From contig NZ_CABVPN010000034.1 in assembly GCF_902499115.1 (NCBI RefSeq), positions 22,593-86,592 of the forward strand: DNA of 64,000 bases, in the 5' to 3' direction. This DNA is from Burkholderia diffusa (GTDB taxonomy: Bacteria > Pseudomonadota > Gammaproteobacteria > Burkholderiales > Burkholderiaceae). The notes under the pieces were generated by a model, which was given only the letters and a program-made list of their open reading frames with translations, searched no databases and was not told where the DNA came from. Position 1 is the first letter of the stretch. Every line of letters starts with the position of its first letter. Shown here piece after piece: positions 15,511-24,892 of the stretch. A program made the position numbers and the translations under genes.

Positions 15511-16908
15511 ATGTCCGAACCCAGCCGTGCCGGCACCCCGCGCGTCACGCGCATGCAAGTGATTCCCGTCGCCGGCCGCGACAGCATGCTGTTGAACCTG
15601 TGCGGCGCGCACGCGCCGTATTTCACGCGCAACCTCGTGATCCTCGACGACAGCAGCGGCCACACGGGTGTGGGCGAAGTGCCCGGCGGCGAAGGCATCC
15701 GACAGGCGCTCGAACGGATGACCGATCTCGTGGTCGGCCAGTCGATCGGGCGTTACCAGGCGACGCTCAACGCGGTGCGCGCGGCGCTGTCCGGCACCGC
15801 TGCGGGTGCGGGACGCACGATCCGGCACGAGGTGACGTCGGCCGGCGAGGCGGCCGTGCTGCGCCAGCCGCACGAGATCAACCTGCGGCTCGACAACGTG
15901 ATCACCGCGATCGAGGCCGCGCTGCTGGACCTGCTCGGCCAGCATCTCGACGTGCCCGTCGCCGCGCTGCTCGGCGAAGGCCAGCAGCGCGACGCAGTGC
16001 CGATGCTCGCGTACCTGTTCTACATCGGCGAGCGGCGCCGCACCGACCTGCCGTATCGCGACGAGATGCACGCGGCCGATCCGTGGTTCCGCCTGCGCAA
16101 CGAAGCCGCGCTCACACCGGCCGCGATCGCGCGGCAGGCCGAGGCTGCGGTCGAGCGCTACGGCTTCGTCGATTTCAAGCTGAAGGGCGGTGTGATGGCC
16201 GGCGCGGACGAGATGGAGGCGATCGCGGCGATCAAGGCGCGCTTTCCCGACGCGCGCGCGACGCTCGACCCGAATGGCGCGTGGTCGCTCGATGAAGCCG
16301 TCGCGCTGTGCCGCGGGCAAGGTCATCTGCTCGCGTATGCGGAGGACCCGTGCGGGCCGGAAGCCGGCTACTCGGGCCGCGAGGTGATGGCCGAATTCCG
16401 GCGCGCCACCGGCATCCCGACCGCGACCAACATGATCGCGACGGACTGGCGGCAGATGGATCACGCGGTGCGGCTGCAGGCGGTCGACATTCCGCTCGCC
16501 GATCCGCACTTCTGGACGATGCAGGGTTCGGTGCGGCTCGCGCAGCTGTGCCGCGACTGGGGGCTCACGTGGGGTTCGCACTCGAACAACCACTTCGACG
16601 TTTCGCTGGCGATGTTCACGCACGCGGCCGCGGCGGCACCCGGCACGATCACCGCGATCGACACGCACTGGATCTGGCAGGAAGGCGACGCGCGGCTCAC
16701 GCGCGAGCCGCTCGAGATCGTCGGCGGCCAGGTGGCCGTGCCCGAGCGGCCCGGGCTCGGGATCGAACTCGACATGGCGCAGGTCAAGGCTGCCCATGCG
16801 CTGTACGTGCAAGTCGGCGGCACGGCGCGCGACGATGCGATGGCGATGCGGTATCTGGTGCCGGGGTGGACGTACGATCCGAAGCGGCCGAGTTTCGGGC
16901 GCGGGTGA
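15511..16908 (+). CDS. gudD: Glucarate dehydratase
   Basis: A 465-residue enolase-superfamily enzyme that dehydrates D-glucarate to 5-keto-4-deoxyglucarate in the cytoplasm. The Lys-x-Lys general base is at 223-225 (DFKLKGG), the His base at 357 (SHSNNH). Their spacing of 134 residues equals that of E. coli Lys205/His339. Metal ligands lie in LDPNGAW and AEDP. N-terminus RVTRMQVIPVAGRDSMLLNL and GVGEVPGGE are typical of GudD. It ends just before a run of 12 G and the lower-GC T6SS island. Confidence 0.92.
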   Translation: MSEPSRAGTPRVTRMQVIPVAGRDSMLLNLCGAHAPYFTRNLVILDDSSGHTGVGEVPGGEGIRQALERMTDLVVGQSIGRYQATLNAVRAALSGTAAGAGRTIRHEVTSAGEAAVLRQPHEINLRLDNVITAIEAALLDLLGQHLDVPVAALLGEGQQRDAVPMLAYLFYIGERRRTDLPYRDEMHAADPWFRLRNEAALTPAAIARQAEAAVERYGFVDFKLKGGVMAGADEMEAIAAIKARFPDARATLDPNGAWSLDEAVALCRGQGHLLAYAEDPCGPEAGYSGREVMAEFRRATGIPTATNMIATDWRQMDHAVRLQAVDIPLADPHFWTMQGSVRLAQLCRDWGLTWGSHSNNHFDVSLAMFTHAAAAAPGTITAIDTHWIWQEGDARLTREPLEIVGGQVAVPERPGLGIELDMAQVKAAHALYVQVGGTARDDAMAMRYLVPGWTYDPKRPSFGRG

Positions 16909-16912
16909 CGGC

Positions 16913-16924
16913 GGGGGGGGGGGG
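16913..16924 (+). repeat. Run of twelve G
   Basis: A 12-G homopolymer starts four bases after the gudD stop codon, at the point where the high-GC core changes to lower-GC island DNA. It is intergenic, so length change would not shift a reading frame; it could also be an assembly-sensitive site. Confidence 0.8.
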
Positions 16925-17473
16925 CGGACATGCGAAAAAACAAAAAGGGCTTGGCCTTGCGTGAGACAGGGAGCAAATCCTTGCACGCGCGAGGAAGCAT
17001 ATCTTTGCACTCCGACCGCGGAAATCAAAGGCCTCAGCAAACAACGAAGCCCGAACAGATGGAAGCAATTCTCTGTACTTTGTCCTAGCTGTGCTGGCAG
17101 CACCGATTTCGTTGCGCTTTGTACACGTGGCGTGGCGGTAGTGATGGCCCGCTTCTAATGCAAATTCCCAGTCGGTGCGGGTATGGCTGGGTGGAAGGAT
17201 AATCAGTCGACACGCACTGCTGAGGTGCGCACTGGCCGCGCAGGCCAACCGCCATGGACCCATGGTATCGCTCGCGCTTCAGCGACCTGATCCGTCCTTG
17301 ATGAAAATTATGCGTGGCCCACGATACAAATATGGGTATGTATGAGTTGACGTTTATTCATCGACAAGGCCCCCCAATATTCGTTTCACGCTTAACCACT
17401 CTGGATTTTTTCAATTCCTGATAAATCAAATGAGGACTCTCACCGTACAATCTCGCGGATAGCAAAAATCGGT
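16925..17473. other. Left flank of the T6SS island, no gene seen
   Basis: About 550 bp of lower-GC sequence without a convincing gene on either strand. AAAAAGGGCTTGGCC at 16942-16956 resembles AAAAAGGGCCTAGCC at 26504-26518 beside the tRNA (13 of 15 identical), which may mark an old duplication or the island edges. TACAAT near 17446-17451 could be a -10 for the vgrG remnant that follows. Confidence 0.4.
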
Positions 17474-17908
17474 ATGGGCACGCGCGACACAATCGGTGTA
17501 ATGGGCGGCGGATTATCGCAGCAAGATCGTCTTCTAAAACTGGATACGCCGGCAGGTCAGAATGTCCTGCTGCCCCATCCCGTTAGCGGGCGTTCGCGGA
17601 TCGCCCGCGATTATCTCTTTCTGCTCGATTGCGTCTCCGCGTCCTGCGACGTTCAGCTCAAAACGCTGATTTCCTAGGCCGTGATCCTGTTGCGTGCGCA
17701 CACATTTCGCGTCTAGGTCAACGGCAGTTTCTTGAACATGGACGCGAGCGGCGTGGTGAGCGGCACGACGGGCAAATTTACTGCGTTTGTGGCAGCCCGC
17801 GACCTGCCGGGCCCGAAGGATCAGATGGTTGATCTGTGGCCGAAGAAGATCTGTGTCGAATGCATGCTTAAGGCGGCCCGGGGTGGAGCAGCCCTGGTGC
17901 CCCGTTAA
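17474..17908 (+). pseudogene. vgrG remnant with internal deletion (copy A)
   Basis: The first 67 codons (17474-17677) match the start of VgrG at 19513 (GGGLSQQDRLLKLDTPAGQNVLLPHPV). The sequence then jumps straight to the last 75 codons (17682-17908), nearly identical to the C-terminus of the VgrG ending at 22041 (NGSFLNMDASGVVSGTTGKF...ECMLKAARGGAALVPR). Some 700 codons are missing, the junction carries a stop, and there is a further in-frame TAG at 17714-17716. It cannot make a spike protein. It marks the first of two tandem vgrG-immunity-effector units. Confidence 0.85.
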
Positions 17909-18910
17909 ACCGTAGACCTATTCACGATGACAGACCGATTTTCCCGTTATGGGCGACGTACGATCCAGACCATCGCCCTTATTGCCGTGTTTGGCCTCGG
18001 CGCATGCGACAAGCATCCCGGCCCCGCGGCGCAACAACTCGACTTGTCGAACCTGCCAAAGCACTACGACACGCTTGGTGCGAGCTCCTTGACGCTGAAC
18101 TATACCCCTTGGTACATCCATCAGTGGGGGATCGAGGGACCCGATGGGTCAGGGGTGGCAGGTGGTGGCCCCAATGTGTCACCAGCGACGGCTGACGATA
18201 AGCCGTCTGGCGGCGGTGGTGAAATGTGCTGCAGCAACATCCCTTCAGTTTGGCAGCCAGATCTGAGGCTGACGGTGCGCTGGCTGGTCTACAGGAAACA
18301 GGACCACACGACGAATTGGTACAAGGCCGAGAACGTCCGGATACCGAAATATGGGCGAGTCATGAGCGGATTGTGGGCCGTGTTCCTGCCGGGTGACCGC
18401 GTCCGTATCATGGTGGCCGATGGCCAGAGAGGCGACGCTAACGACCCAGGTATACGCCCCCCAGACAATGATCCATACATCGCTCAAGGGGTGGTGGATC
18501 AGGAATGGAACCGGTTATACCGTGACGGAGGAAGCACACAATGAGTCTCAAATGGGTCGACCCGATGCCCCAGGGGGACGTGTGGCGGGCAGCGCCACGG
18601 CGTTGAGGAAGGGGCGCGCGCTGGTGTGCGATGCGTTGATGTCCTGCCCCCAGACGCTCCACATCACGCTATTCTTTGACGGCACGAACAATAACGACTT
18701 GCCCACCAATCCGTTCCGGGACTCGCTTGTTCACACACATAGCAACGTTGTCCGACTCTACAACGCTGCGCTGGATAAGAACGAAGAAGGAGTATTTCGC
18801 TTCTATATTCCAGGCGTAGGTACGCCGTCCAAAGAGATTGGCGAGCTGACGTACTCGACTGATGGTAAGTCGATGGCAAAGGGTTTCGGCAACCGTTGTG
18901 TGTGGGGCTG
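17682..18910 (+). repeat. Tandem duplicate, copy A of vgrG-tli-tle1 segment
   Basis: About 1.23 kb matching 21816-23049: vgrG C-terminus, whole DUF3304 gene, and the first part of tle1. The spacer between vgrG and the lipoprotein gene is almost unchanged. Similarity ends at the shared TGTGGGGCT, where copy A switches to foreign vgrG sequence. Confidence 0.85.
17927..18544 (+). CDS. DUF3304 lipoprotein, probable T6SS immunity protein (copy A)
   Basis: A 205-residue lipoprotein with signal peptide and lipobox FGLGAC ending at Cys27. The mature part carries conserved LNYTPWYIHQWGIEGPDGSG, a Cys-Cys pair near residue 98, WQPDLRLTVRWLV and RIPKYG...WAVFLPGDRVRIMVADG. DUF3304 proteins sit beside Tle1-type phospholipase effectors and are thought to neutralise them in the periplasm. 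This copy is intact although its vgrG and tle1 partners are broken. It differs from copy B chiefly around residues 78-130. Confidence 0.8.
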   Translation: MTDRFSRYGRRTIQTIALIAVFGLGACDKHPGPAAQQLDLSNLPKHYDTLGASSLTLNYTPWYIHQWGIEGPDGSGVAGGGPNVSPATADDKPSGGGGEMCCSNIPSVWQPDLRLTVRWLVYRKQDHTTNWYKAENVRIPKYGRVMSGLWAVFLPGDRVRIMVADGQRGDANDPGIRPPDNDPYIAQGVVDQEWNRLYRDGGSTQ

Positions 18911-18911
18911 A
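18541..18911 (+). pseudogene. tle1 remnant (copy A), frameshifted and truncated
   Basis: It starts with an ATG overlapping the lipoprotein stop (ATGA), as in the intact copy. Compared with 22680 onward, one base is missing near 18571-18576, so the native frame stops after 21 codons. Out of that frame the Tle1 N-terminus continues (ALRKGRALVCDALMSCPQTLHITLFFDGTNNND...GIGELTYSTDGKSMAKGFG) until about codon 122, where the match ends at a fusion with vgrG sequence. The catalytic serine region is absent, so it is inactive. Confidence 0.85.
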
Positions 18912-19342
18912 GGGTACCGGCGAAGGCTATGGCGGCGTCCACATGCCGCGTGCGGGCGAGGAGCTCCTGATCGGCCATATCGGCAACGACATCGACCGCC
19001 CGATTGCCCTTCACCGCGTGTACAACGGCGCGGCGAAACCGCAGCGGCATTCGAACGACCCGCTGTCCGGCTATCAGTCACGGGAGTATGGCGGCGGTGG
19101 CGGCTACAACCAGCACGTCATGGATGATTCGACCGGTCAGACGCGGATGCGGGTGATGAGTAGCCATGGCATGAGCAGCCTGCATCTCGGTCACCAGATC
19201 GTCCAGGACGGCAATACCTGGGGCGCCGATGTGGGTGCGGTTCAAGGTGATGCAGTACACCAAGAATAGCAAGGGCGCGCTGGAGTTGGAGCTGACGATT
19301 GCCCGCCGGCTCTATGGGCTGCCCTTCGTTCCGACATCCTGA
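18912..19342 (+). pseudogene. Chimeric remnant: fragment of a second vgrG lineage
   Basis: Open frame from about 18908 to TAG 19267-19269 encodes a VgrG core fragment: GEGYGGVHMPRAGEELLIGHIGNDIDRPIALHRVYNG, then SGYQSREYGGGGGYNQHVMDDSTGQTR and LHLGHQIVQDGNTWGA. This is a different VgrG type from the one at 19513, with the SGYxSREYGG motif absent there. In another frame from 19229 a 37-codon end (MWVRFKVMQYTKNSKG...LPFVPTS) follows, origin unknown. It is the product of at least two illegitimate joins. Confidence 0.7.
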
Positions 19343-19418
19343 CGTTGCATCCGGGCTACTTCTCACTCGGTCAAGCGCGTTTCTACCTCTTCAGATTCGT
19401 ATTTGACCTTGGTTCACC

Positions 19419-19446
19419 TTGCCCAGGGTGCTTTTGACTGTAGAAT
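19419..19446 (+). promoter_or_regulatory. Possible promoter of vgrG
   Basis: TTGCCC (19419-19424) and TAGAAT (19441-19446) are 16 bp apart, about 67 bp before the vgrG start, in an AT-rich 170-bp gap. Confidence 0.4.
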
Positions 19447-19512
19447 CGCGCAAGAGAGCCCGTGTCATATTAGTGACAATAAATAAGTAAGTAACGAAAA
19501 GTAATAAAGGGA

Positions 19513-22041
19513 TGGAAATGGATGCGCAAGACATCGTGAGGGCGATTCAAGGGGGGGCTACTTCAGCAAGACCGTCTGCTGAAACTCGATACCCCGCTCG
19601 GGGATAGTGTATTGCTCCCCCAACGCGCTGTCGGCTGGTCCCGAATCGGCCGGCATTTCGACTTCACACTCGATGTCCTGTCAACGCGCAGCGACCTCAA
19701 GCTGAAAAAACTGATCGGGCAACCCGTTACGCTGTGGATTCAGCAGGCAGATCAGTCCTACCTTCCCCGAAACGGTTACGTCTATGCCGTGCGAAGACTG
19801 GGATCGGAAGGCGGGTTGACCAGTTATCAGATCTGTTTTGCGTCATGGATGCATTTCCTGAAGTTTCGCCGCGATCAGCGCATCTGGCAGGACAAACCCG
19901 TCGACGAAATCCTCAGGGACGTGTTCAACGCGCATCCGCCCGCGAAAGGCCGATTCGATTTCGCACTCTCAAAACCGCTTCCGCCGAGATCGTACTGTAC
20001 GCAGTATGAGGACGATTGGAATTTCGTCCACCGGTTGATGGAAGAAGAAGGCCTGTTGAGCATCTGGAAACAGGCTGACGACGGCAAATCCCACACCCTG
20101 ACCATCACGGATCATCTGGATACGTGCGAGCCGCTCGCGGCGCGATCAGTTCAATTCTCGAGATACGGCACGAACAGCGAGGTTGATGCGTTGGTTCACT
20201 GGTCCGGCGCGCGAACCCTCCATAGCGCCATCCTGACCACGCGCACATTCGACTATAAGTATCCGTCGCCGCTCGCCAATCCGAAGGGCACCAATATTCC
20301 AACGGTGTCGCAGGAGTTGCCGGACCAGTTGTAGATGTATGAGTACACCGGCCCCTATACGTATCTCGAGCAGGAACGTGGCGATCACCTCTCCAAGGTG
20401 CGCATGGAGGAATGGGAATCACGCGCAAAGCGATTTTATGGCACGGGCGGGTTGCGTGGCGTCGACGCCGGACGGTGGTTTGAGCTGACCGGGCACCCGG
20501 AACACGACCGCGAGCCTGGTGAGCGCAGTGAATTTGCCGTCATCGAAGCGGCGTGGCTGATCGAGAACAACCTGCCGGGATCGAGCCATCACGGCGATCT
20601 GCCGCATAGTCTGACTGGGAGATTGGCTGCGGCGAAAGCAAACTTTGGAGGGCAGCCTGCCTCCGGCCCCACGCATTTCGATGGCTCAGAGGGCTTCTTC
20701 CTCGTCGAGATCGAAGCGCAGCGCAAATCCGTGCCCTTCCGCAGCCCGTTCGAACACCGTAAGCCCGTCATGCAGATGCAGACGGCGACCGTGGTGGGTC
20801 CGCAAGGTCGACGCATTTATACCGACGAACTCGGCCGCGTCAAGGTGCAGTTTCACTGGGATCGGATCGGGCAACGCGATGAGCGGAGCTCCTGTTGGGT
20901 CCGCGTGAGCCATCCATGGGCGGGCGAGGGATTCGGGATGATCCATGTCCCTCGCATCGGTGACGAAGTTGTCGTGTCATTCCTGGATGGCGCGCCGGAC
21001 CGTCCGATCATTACAGGGCGCGTGCCGAACGGCACTAACTTTGTGCAGTGGAAGCTCCCGGATAACCAGACGCTTTCAGGTCTGCGCTCTCGCGACCTCG
21101 AGGGCACGGCGGCAAATCAGGTTGTGGCCGACGACACGCCGGGGAAACCGCAGGTACAAGTTTCGAGCGACCACGACCAGTCACGCCTTGTCGTCGGGTA
21201 CAACACTCGCATTGACGGCAACGCGGGGCGGGCCGAAGCGCGCGGTACCGGCTGGGAATTGGCAACGGATTCCTGGGGGGTGTTGCGCGCCAATCGCGGC
21301 ATGCTGGTGACGACCGAGACGCGCGCGGGCGCGACCGCGGCGGCGAAAGACATGAGCGAGACTGTCGATCGACTCGGGAAAGCGCAGCAACTGCATGATG
21401 CACTCACGAAGATCGCGCAGCAGAGCGAGGCACAGGATGCTGACGGCCATCAGGCCGATCTCGTCAACACCATTGCGGCACAGAACGAACAGATCCGCGG
21501 CTCAGGCGCAAGCGGCAGCAATACGTTCCCGGAGTTGTCGGAGCCGCACTTGGTGATCGATGGCAAGGCCGGCGTCGAGATCACAACGCCAGCGACCGTG
21601 CATGTGGCGTCCCAGCAGGCCGCGATTACGACGGAAGGCCATATTGGTATTGCCAGTGGCCGCAGCTTCTTCGCGACGGTGCGCGACACCCTTCGCCTGT
21701 TCGCGCAGACCGGCCCGATGCACCTGGTGTCGGCGGCAGGCGACATCGTATTGAACGCGTTGACGAAGTCCATCGTGGCGCGGGCGCAGAAGCAGATCCT
21801 GCTGGAAAGCGAGGAGATCCTGCTGCGGGCGCACAAATTCCGCGTCGAGGTCAACGGCAGTTTCTTGAACATGGACGCGAGCGGCGTGGTGAGCGGCACA
21901 ACGGGCAAATTTACTGCGTTTGCGGCGACGCACGACTTGCCGGGCCCGAAGGACCAGATGGTTGATCTGTCGCCGAAGAAGATCTGTGTCGAATGCATGC
22001 TTAAGGCGGCCCGGGGCGGAGCAGCCCTGGTGCCCCGTTAA
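19513..22041 (+). pseudogene. vgrG: vgrG (T6SS spike) with frameshift and amber codon (copy B)
   Basis: Near full-length VgrG with DUF2345 C-terminal extension (about 842 codons). Order: gp27-like start (QQDRLLKLDTPLGDSVLL), phage-base domain (EIEAQRKSVPF), gp5 OB-fold and needle (VKVQFHWDRIGQRDERSSCWVRVSHPWAGEGFG), then DUF2345. Two lesions. A run of seven G at 19551-19557 puts the ATG at 19513 out of frame with the rest; six would restore it. A TAG at 20332-20334 interrupts PDQL*MYEYTGPYTYL. Downstream 20335-22041 is open and could be re-initiated without a visible RBS. Either lesion alone would block a full spike. Confidence 0.8.
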
Positions 22042-23049
22042 ACCGTAGACCTATTCACGATGACAGACCGATTTCCCCGTTACGCGCGACGTACGATCCA
22101 GACCGCCGCCCTCGTTGCACTGTTTGGCCTCGGCGCATGCGACAAGCATCCTGGCCCCGTGGCGCAACAACTCGACTTGGCGAACCTGCCGAAGCACTAC
22201 GACACGCTCGGCGCGAGTTCCTTGACGCTGAACTACACACCTTGGTACATCCATCAGTGGGGGATCGAGGGACCCGATGGGTCAGGGGTGACTGGCGGTG
22301 GCCCTAATGTATGGCCGGCGGGAGCGGACGGCAAGCCGTCCGGCGGTGGCAAGGAAACTTGCTGCAGTGACATTCCGACAGCATGGCAGCCGGATCTGAG
22401 GCTGACGGTGCGCTGGCTCGTTGACAAGAAGCAAGACGGGAAGACACCGGGGTATTGGTACAAGGCCGAAAACGTTCGGATACCGAAATATGGGCGAGTC
22501 ATGGGCGGCTTGTGGGCCGTGTTCCTGCCGGGTGATCGCGTCCGCATCATGGTGGCCGATGGCCAGAGAGGCGACGCTAACGACCCTGGCATACGCCCCC
22601 CGGACAATGATCCGTACATCGCACATGGGGCGGTGGATCAGGAATGGAACCGGTTATACCGTGACGGAGGAAACGCGCAATGAGCCTCAAATGGGCCGAC
22701 CCGATGCCTCAGGGAGGGCGTGTGGCGGGCAGTGTCACGGCGTTGAGAAAAGGGCGCGCGCTGGTGTGCGATGCGTTGATGTCCTGCCCCCAGACGCTCC
22801 ACATCACACTGTTCTTTGACGGCACGAACAATAACGACGTACAGACCAATCCGTTGCGGGATTCGCTCGTTCGTACACATAGCAACGTTGCTCGACTCTA
22901 CAACGCAGCACAGGATAAGAACGAAGAGGGGATTTTCGCGTTCTACATTCCCGGTGTAGGTACTCCGTTTAAAGAGATTGGCGAGCTGACGTACTCGACT
23001 GATGGTAAGTCGATGGCAAAGGGTTTCGGCAGTCGTTGCGTGTGGGGCT
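21816..23049 (+). repeat. Tandem duplicate, copy B of vgrG-tli-tle1 segment
   Basis: Partner of 17682-18910. This copy is embedded in an intact immunity-effector context and probably represents the functional unit; copy A is its degraded relative. Confidence 0.85.
22060..22683 (+). CDS. DUF3304 lipoprotein, probable Tle1 immunity protein (copy B)
   Basis: A 207-residue lipoprotein (lipobox FGLGAC, Cys27) closely similar to copy A but two residues longer, with its own middle segment (VWPAGADGKPSGGGKETCCSD, VDKKQDGKTPGYWY). It ends in TGA overlapping the ATG of tle1 at 22680, so immunity and effector are translationally coupled, with immunity first. Expected to sit in the periplasm and protect against the phospholipase. 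Partnership is inferred from order and family. Confidence 0.82.
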   Translation: MTDRFPRYARRTIQTAALVALFGLGACDKHPGPVAQQLDLANLPKHYDTLGASSLTLNYTPWYIHQWGIEGPDGSGVTGGGPNVWPAGADGKPSGGGKETCCSDIPTAWQPDLRLTVRWLVDKKQDGKTPGYWYKAENVRIPKYGRVMGGLWAVFLPGDRVRIMVADGQRGDANDPGIRPPDNDPYIAHGAVDQEWNRLYRDGGNAQ

Positions 23050-24860
23050 ATACAAGGGTACTGAATGCCATTTACAAGGCCATTGCTACGGATAAAACCC
23101 GGATCCTGATTCCCGATGACAAAGCCAACGACATTTGCGCAGCCGTAGCCGATGGCCACAAACTCCCGCTGGTCGGCTGCACCGATCGGCTGGGTCTCGC
23201 CCACAAGCAGGCCGTCGATGAGGGACGATATCCGCAGACGGTCAAGCAGATCTGGATCAACGTGATCGGCTTCTCGCGGGGGGCGGCATCCGCGCGCGTG
23301 TTCGTGAACAAGCTGATGAATGAATGGGCACCGAATGGGCGGATTGGCTATCAGACTGGCAAGTATGCACTGAACTACAAGGTCAACTTCGTCGGTCTTT
23401 TCGATACGGTTGCCTCCGTCGGACCACCCGACTCGACGCGCGCAACCGTGGACTTCGGCGCATTCGACGGGCACTTCGCATTCGCTGACGACGGCCGGCT
23501 TAATATCCCGAAGGATGTGCGATTTTGTTATCACGCGTTCTCGGTACATGAGCAACGCATGAGTTTCCCGCTTGACTCGATCCGCAACGGGGACAGCTAC
23601 GGTGGCGGCATTCGTGAAGAGGTGGCCTATCCAGGCGTCCATTCAGACGTGGGTGGCGGTTACGCCCCCAACGAACAGGGCAAAGGAGGAGCCACGTCGA
23701 AAGCGAATGACGACAGCCACAAGCTAAGTCAGATCCCGCTGCACGATATGTACCTGAAGGCGGCCTCGTATGGTGTGCCGCTGGTGGATAGTGATTCGAT
23801 AAGCAAACGCGCAGATCTCGTTGCCGACTTCGCGCTGGCCCCGTCACTGATTGATGCGTTCAATGCGTGGCGCAAGACCGTCGAGAATGTCAGCAGCGTA
23901 GAAGACGCGCTGAAGGTCGGACTAGGTCAGATGTTGGCATGGCGAACGCTGCGTGCGGATATCGGCAATCCGCAGCGCTATGTCACCGGACAGCCATTCT
24001 TCAAGCGCGCCCACGAAGACCAGATGACGCCGCACAAGGTTCAGCAGGCGCTCCCAAAGGCGGCAGAGAACGATGCGACGATGAAGAAACTGCAGTCGCA
24101 ATACGATCTCCTTCGGGCAAATGCTATGACATCGTCGATCGGCGGATACGCGTCGTACATGAGCTCGACACCACAGGTGAAGGTGATTCGCGAGGCAATG
24201 GATCGGCGCAACGAACAACTGGCCGGCGCGGTGGCTCATCCCGGGGTCAATAAGCCCAAGCCTGCGCGTCCGGGGGAAGGACCGCTGGATGTTGCGACCA
24301 ATGATCAGACCGACCTGCGGCAGGGCGCGGAAGAAATGCGGCTGCTTCTGGGGCACCTGTATCCAGACCAGTGCGAACGGTGGCAGGTGAAGCGCACGGA
24401 ACATCGTCCGGTGGTGATTCCCGGCGGCGAAATGATCAAGGTGCCGCCAACTCTTGTTGTCGCGCACGATCAACCGGGGAGCGACTCTCCCTGCGTCACA
24501 CTTGCGTATAGCGGAATATTGCTCAACTCGACCTGGTCGACGATTGTGCAACATTATCGAGTGCAGGACGACGTGATGGCTGCGCCATTGCCTGGCGTGG
24601 AATCATTCCTGCGCCAGCATACGTCGCCCGACGCCGTGAACAAGTTGCCCGCGGCCGCCATCACCCTGTTTGACGACTACGTGCACGACAGCCGCTGCTG
24701 GTTCCGGATACCGTATTTCCATGAATATGCACCTGGGGGATATGGTTTCCCGCGAGTCATATTTGCAGGCGGGGACAATCGCAAGGCCTATCTCGGCCTC
24801 GCATCAAACGCTTCGCAACTGGACCTCGGCACTGGCCAAACCCAAGCCGGCTGGGCGTGA
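22680..24860 (+). CDS. Tle1-type (DUF2235) T6SS phospholipase effector
   Basis: A 726-residue effector. The alpha/beta hydrolase of the DUF2235/Tle1 family starts with LHITLFFDGTNNND (residues 40-53). The nucleophile elbow GFSRGAASARVF gives Ser199, and GLFDTVASVG and VHSDVGGGY (His321, Asp323) complete the family motifs. The C-terminal 350 residues are helical and specific to these effectors. Family members hydrolyse membrane phospholipids of target cells after delivery on VgrG/PAAR. No signal peptide, as expected for T6SS cargo. It overlaps the immunity gene and is followed by the DUF4123 adaptor. Confidence 0.88.
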   Translation: MSLKWADPMPQGGRVAGSVTALRKGRALVCDALMSCPQTLHITLFFDGTNNNDVQTNPLRDSLVRTHSNVARLYNAAQDKNEEGIFAFYIPGVGTPFKEIGELTYSTDGKSMAKGFGSRCVWGYTRVLNAIYKAIATDKTRILIPDDKANDICAAVADGHKLPLVGCTDRLGLAHKQAVDEGRYPQTVKQIWINVIGFSRGAASARVFVNKLMNEWAPNGRIGYQTGKYALNYKVNFVGLFDTVASVGPPDSTRATVDFGAFDGHFAFADDGRLNIPKDVRFCYHAFSVHEQRMSFPLDSIRNGDSYGGGIREEVAYPGVHSDVGGGYAPNEQGKGGATSKANDDSHKLSQIPLHDMYLKAASYGVPLVDSDSISKRADLVADFALAPSLIDAFNAWRKTVENVSSVEDALKVGLGQMLAWRTLRADIGNPQRYVTGQPFFKRAHEDQMTPHKVQQALPKAAENDATMKKLQSQYDLLRANAMTSSIGGYASYMSSTPQVKVIREAMDRRNEQLAGAVAHPGVNKPKPARPGEGPLDVATNDQTDLRQGAEEMRLLLGHLYPDQCERWQVKRTEHRPVVIPGGEMIKVPPTLVVAHDQPGSDSPCVTLAYSGILLNSTWSTIVQHYRVQDDVMAAPLPGVESFLRQHTSPDAVNKLPAAAITLFDDYVHDSRCWFRIPYFHEYAPGGYGFPRVIFAGGDNRKAYLGLASNASQLDLGTGQTQAGWA

Positions 24861-24892
24861 CGTGGGCTGGAAGCCGCTAACCTGGATTTTCG

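Noticed and set aside
16784..17263. Minus-strand open frame at the island edge
   Set aside because: It overlaps the gudD 3' end and the G12 run, has low-complexity translation and no RBS.
18862..18911. Start of the VgrG-like fragment as a real gene
   Set aside because: The ATG at 18862 lies inside tle1 sequence read in a different frame; the product is a fusion by-product, not a designed gene.
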